Below, one piece after another: positions 60,089-64,000 of a DNA stretch of 64,000 nucleotides. Where the stretch lies: positions 21,194,213 through 21,258,212 of the forward strand of contig OZ234493.1 in assembly GCA_965153455.1 (NCBI GenBank), in the 5' to 3' direction. Position 1 is the stretch's first letter. Every line of letters begins with the position of its first letter. The stretch comes from Sphagnum compactum (lineage: Eukaryota; Bryophyta; Sphagnopsida; Sphagnales). The notes under the pieces were generated by a model, which did not search any database, was not told the origin of the DNA, and saw nothing but the letters and a program-made list of their open reading frames with translations. Position numbers and translations under genes: made by a program.

Positions 60089-63000
60089 TTTTTTTTTTCT
60101 TTTTTTTTTTTTGGGCACAAATGAAAAACTTCATTGGGAAAAGAGAAACAAGAGAACAAGCCCAAGGGAAGGAGCGAGGGAAACAAGCCAAACCCTACCT
60201 GGAAGGAGGTGAGGACCCCTACCACCTAATTACACAATCCTTAGGTGATTGAAAGCACCACCTAATGTGAAGATCATCATCTCTATAACATATGGCAAAA
60301 TGAGCACCCAACATGTGTAGCTTCAATTAGCTAGAGGGCATAATTCAATTAGCTTGAGCTTTTTGTTATATTCTAATCTAGCATACTCAAGAAGTCATGT
60401 TTCTCAATGTCCCAAATATCAGCCACTTGCTCCACGTCATTGACTTAAAGGGCATGGCATCTCTCAACCAACCTCTTGAACAAGCCTCCTTTGAAATGTG
60501 AATTCTACAAGAGATTTTGTCACAAGTAATGGGGTAGAAAGAATTAGGTTCTTCAAAGTGTATAATCTATGCACCATCTTTTTTCATGCTCATCCAATAT
60601 GTCCCAAGATTGTAGGGCTTATGCATTGCAACGAAATGCATGTGCATGTCAATGAAACTCCAAAGCATGTTGGCAAGACATTTCTTGTGAGGAGATGGCT
60701 TTGCATTAGCTAATCTATAATGTAAGAGAATTTGGACATTGGATTCACTCGGTTTGTATTTGAGTTTGGTAAGAAGGGCTTCCCACTGTGTGAATCCAAT
60801 CTCCAAATTGGTATCCCACTTGGTAAGAAGGGTTTCGAAAACCACTTCGAGGTTTGTGCACCCCAAACCTCCCTTCTTTTATTCCAAATAGCAATCTTGC
60901 CTCACTCTTTACATGAATGCATCTTGAGAATTCGTTAAATGCCCCCATAGGAAATCTAGAACCATAGCGTGAACTTTCTTGATTCCATTCTTAGAACCTA
61001 CCCAAATTGAAAAAAAGAATAGTAGTGTGAAAAGAAGAACATTATTCACTATGACAACCTTGCCTACCAATGAAAAGTCTAATGGTGGACCAATAAAATA
61101 GGCTTTTCTTGACTTTGTCCAAGAGGAATTTGTTTGTAGTTGTAACATTTAAATTTTTGTTGAAAGGTTCCCCTAACAATTTAGAGAGTTCTTCTTCCTT
61201 TGTCCATTTCCAAACAAATGTGCTAGTCTATAAAGGTCAATCTTTGTGTGAACCTTGACATATGTAGTGTTTTTACCATCATTGATTTCAAGACCTAAGG
61301 CAACCTTGAAGTCACATAAAATGATTATCAAATTGTTAATGCACTTTTTCTAACATTTGACAATTAGAAAGGTGTTGTCAGCATATTGGAAAATGATTTG
61401 TTGCATACTTTTTCAAATAAAAACACTTCAGTAATTTCTTTGTGCTTAACAACATGTTTCATCATGAAGTTTAGGGTTTCCCCAACCAAGATAAACAAGT
61501 AGCAAGCAAGGAGGCACCCTTGCCTTATTGCACATTAAATTTGAAACATTGCGAATGGCTTCCATGTAAACAAAGAGAAGACAATTCATGGTAATAAACT
61601 TGGGAGCCATGCCAAACCTTGTCAGAACCCTAAACATAATCACCCATGAAACCTTGTCATGTGTTTAGAAAAGTTCAACTTGAGCAAAATGTATTGTTTG
61701 GATTCCTTAGCCCAATCAAAACTTTTTTTAAAAAGAAGAATGTTTTCTAGGATGCGTTAAAAAGGGAAGAAAGGTCATTTGGTTAGGATCTATTACATCC
61801 ATGAAGATTGGTTAGAATCTATTTTGGAAAGCCTTTGCAAAAAAATTGTACCCCACATTTAGAGGATTGATGGGTTTCTAATTCGAGAAATCTTCAAGGG
61901 AGCTTTGTGAATTAATGTGATGGTGCTTCTAGTTGTTCCATAGGAGAAAACAAAATTCACCAAGGAGGATGAGATCATCTTCCAATAATCTTCCTTGATC
62001 AAGTCCCAAAAGCGAATATAAAATTTGACTTCTACACCAATTAGTCTTGGCAACTTATCAATAACCATACATTTGGCAACATGAATTAATTCATCTTTAA
62101 TTAAGGGATCAACCATATTCATGTTCATGGCTAGGCCACATATTAAAGAAAAGTCTTTAACACCTATTATTTGATTGTATGATCAGATTTTAGAGATGGT
62201 TGTTCCTTGTATAACTTCCCGTAAAAGTGTATGCACACCCAAGGTAACACCTTTGAGCTCTCCATGATTGAATCATCCTATTTTTTGAGGTGCAACGAAC
62301 AAAGATTTGGGTTTCTTTCACACCAAAATAGAAATTTTTTGGACATGGTGTTTCCCTTGTGTCACCATTTAATTTTCATTTCGATTTATTACCCTTCTTG
62401 CATTGTTTTCATGAGCTTTTAGCAATGTGTGTAGCTTATTAATTTGGGATTGTTCATTAGATTAGAAGAATAGGATTATGAAGTAAATTTTCATCATAAA
62501 CTTTCAATATCACGAAATTTCAATAAAATTCATGTAAAAATTGTAAAACAATATGTATGTGCAAAATTCATGGGCTTCAAAGTGTAAAAATGACATAGAA
62601 AAAAAAGTTTTTATATAAATGGTGTGTATTTTCTACTTATGATGTTTTGATGTGGAGTATGTACAATTTACATTTCAACTAGATATGTACAATTATCATG
62701 ATGTAATTTTGTATAAAATTATGCAATTTTAATGTATTAAATATGAACATTCACGTATGTCATTAAAAAAAAAAGTCTCATGTGTTTGAATATTTAAGAT
62801 ATTCAATATGTACAAATATTGTTCATATTGACCATAACATGGGATTCATATAATTTTTTTATGAACCTATGAAAATTTAATTTCACACAAAATTTATACA
62901 AACCTACAAAACTTGGTATGTTTGTGATGTGTTTCATCCACTTCCCATCTTAACTAAGTATTCTTTGCTTTGAAAACCTCTGAACATTTTGTACAAGAAA

Positions 63001-64000
63001 TTCACATCAACTATAACAAATTATATCCTCTTAAGGCCTATATTTACATAATCTTGTCAACTAACATTCATCTTCTTAATGTTTTGCCTCTTTATGCTAG
63101 TTTCAATTTCTAAAACTCTAAAAATTGGGCAATGATTTGAGTGTGAGTTGTCCCCATGAATTTTGTACTCCATGATGTTGTTCAATTTGATATTAGATAG
63201 TTGCAAAACTTTGAGGGAGTAAACTTTATACAATCAAATGAGGAATATTCTTTGGTCATTTTCCTTATTATTACCCTATGAATAAATGGGACCACTTGTC
63301 TTTGAAAAAAATCCTCCGCTATGATAGTCTTTTTTATTTTTTCACAAAGTTCCTGTTCATAAAGGGGCATCACATGGTTGCATGTAGAAAATTTATTTGT
63401 TGCCACCTCAACCATATTGAAGTCCATAAAAATGGTCCACTTACAATTTTGGAAGAAATTTTGAAACAAATCTCTCCAAATATCACAACATTATTGAGGG
63501 TCACATCACCATTAAAAAGGTTATATAACTTAACCTAAACTACTTTATTGTTTTGGAAATGGCATGCATCTTTGATGAAGGTGTTCGAGTTCTAATGTGT
63601 GAAGATTTCATCCTTCATTTCCTAATTCCAATTGGGGCATTATTATGTTGTTCTCTACTACTAGTTTTTAAATTGAAGTCCTATTGGTCAAAGTTTGAAA
63701 TCTAATTCCTTAGTTGGGACACCTCTAAGTTTGTGTTCTTGAATGAGAAGAAAATCTACTATCAAGGTGTGCATTTCCTAATTTAGCTTTTCAAGTTAAC
63801 AATTACATTTGGGTCATTTAAGCTTCTAACATTATAAGAAAAAATCTTTATATTCATGAAGAAACACTTTTATAAAAAATACAAAATGTTCTTAACCTTA
63901 TATTGGGATAATTCATCTACAAGATATTCCACAAGTCATAGAAACCTCTACTTGATTTTGGGAGGTACTCCTTTGTAGGAGGTGCGTTTTAGAACATGTT
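60089..64000 (-). mobile_element. Decayed L1-type LINE, 3' part with ORF2; 5' part outside the window
   Basis: On the minus strand, in order: an ORF2 start at 63857 (MNIKIFSYNVRSLNDPNVIV) and the endonuclease block VDFLLIQEHKLRGVPTKE (near 63725-63765) with the catalytic-type Glu in QEHKL. Next come a DFN-type block (IFMDFNMVEVATNKFS, near 63410) and S.H.P (GDNSHSNHCPIFR, near 63130). The reverse transcriptase pieces are FYIRFWDLIKEDYWKM (near 61990) and MFRVLTRFGMAPKFITMNCL then LFVYMEA (near 61570-61640). Further on are the C-terminal LVGKVVIVNNVLLFTL and WVGSKNGIKKVHAMVLDFLW (near 60940-61080) and a Trp-rich part to about 60560. It ends with GTGCCC and a 24-base poly(A)-type run (T on the plus strand, 60089-60112). 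Many stops and frameshifts make it inactive. The catalytic (F/Y)xDD block could not be located. Confidence 0.85.

Overview
The window looks like nuclear DNA of a land plant. The evidence is spliced genes with GT-AG introns of about 130 to 400 bp, a plant-type clade E protein phosphatase 2C, plant-style hAT, PIF/Harbinger and L1-type retroelement relics, and long AT-rich gene-free stretches. The low gene density, the large amount of decayed transposon sequence and the type of hAT and LINE proteins would suit a large-genome plant, perhaps a fern or lycophyte. That placement is a guess, not something the sequence proves.

Only three genes of the host can be supported. (1) A PP2C gene on the minus strand fills 1-2503. 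Five exons can be joined in frame and the C-terminal end runs off the left edge. Its N-terminus carries a myristoylation/palmitoylation signal and its leader holds two possible upstream ORFs. (2) A single-exon plus-strand gene at 22211-22771 encodes a basic 186-residue protein of unknown function, with a TATA-like box upstream and an AATAAA downstream. (3) A three-exon minus-strand gene at 25855-27088 encodes a 205-residue protein with an N-terminal Hva1/DUF2945 Tudor-like domain and an acidic tail. Its first intron appears to be of the rare GC-AG class. These three genes lie in islands of higher GC. The other GC-rich islands look like retroelement pieces (an LTR-like block at 10.7-11.6 kb and a poly(A)-tailed fragment at 55.8-56.06 kb).

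The rest is a transposon graveyard. A decayed hAT transposase lies on the minus strand at 7.5-9.5 kb. A second lies on the plus strand at 47.2-48.9 kb, centred between two AT-rich arms that are in inverted orientation (45.5-46.7 and 50.3-52.4 kb). A possible hAT N-terminal fragment is at 19.9-20.3 kb. A PIF/Harbinger transposase relic is on the minus strand at 33.5-34.4 kb. An L1-type LINE enters from the right edge on the minus strand, with its ORF2 start, endonuclease and reverse transcriptase pieces, and 3' poly(A) at about 60.1 kb. Two small non-autonomous families with terminal inverted repeats are visible: MITE-A (two copies) and MITE-B (four copies, three of them in a row at 28.4-29.3 kb). 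A third dispersed family has a palindromic core.

Tandem repeats include a 50-bp satellite of about 11 units at 56.8-57.35 kb, an 80-bp minisatellite at 9.8-10.6 kb broken by the LTR-like block, a roughly 45-bp array at 34.85-35.2 kb, a 58-bp duplication at 52.9 kb, and TACC/GTAGG microsatellites. I found no convincing tRNA, rRNA or CRISPR array, and no cluster of genes that would form a new system. The most unusual structures are the inverted-arm hAT locus, the MITE-B cluster, and the GC-AG intron.
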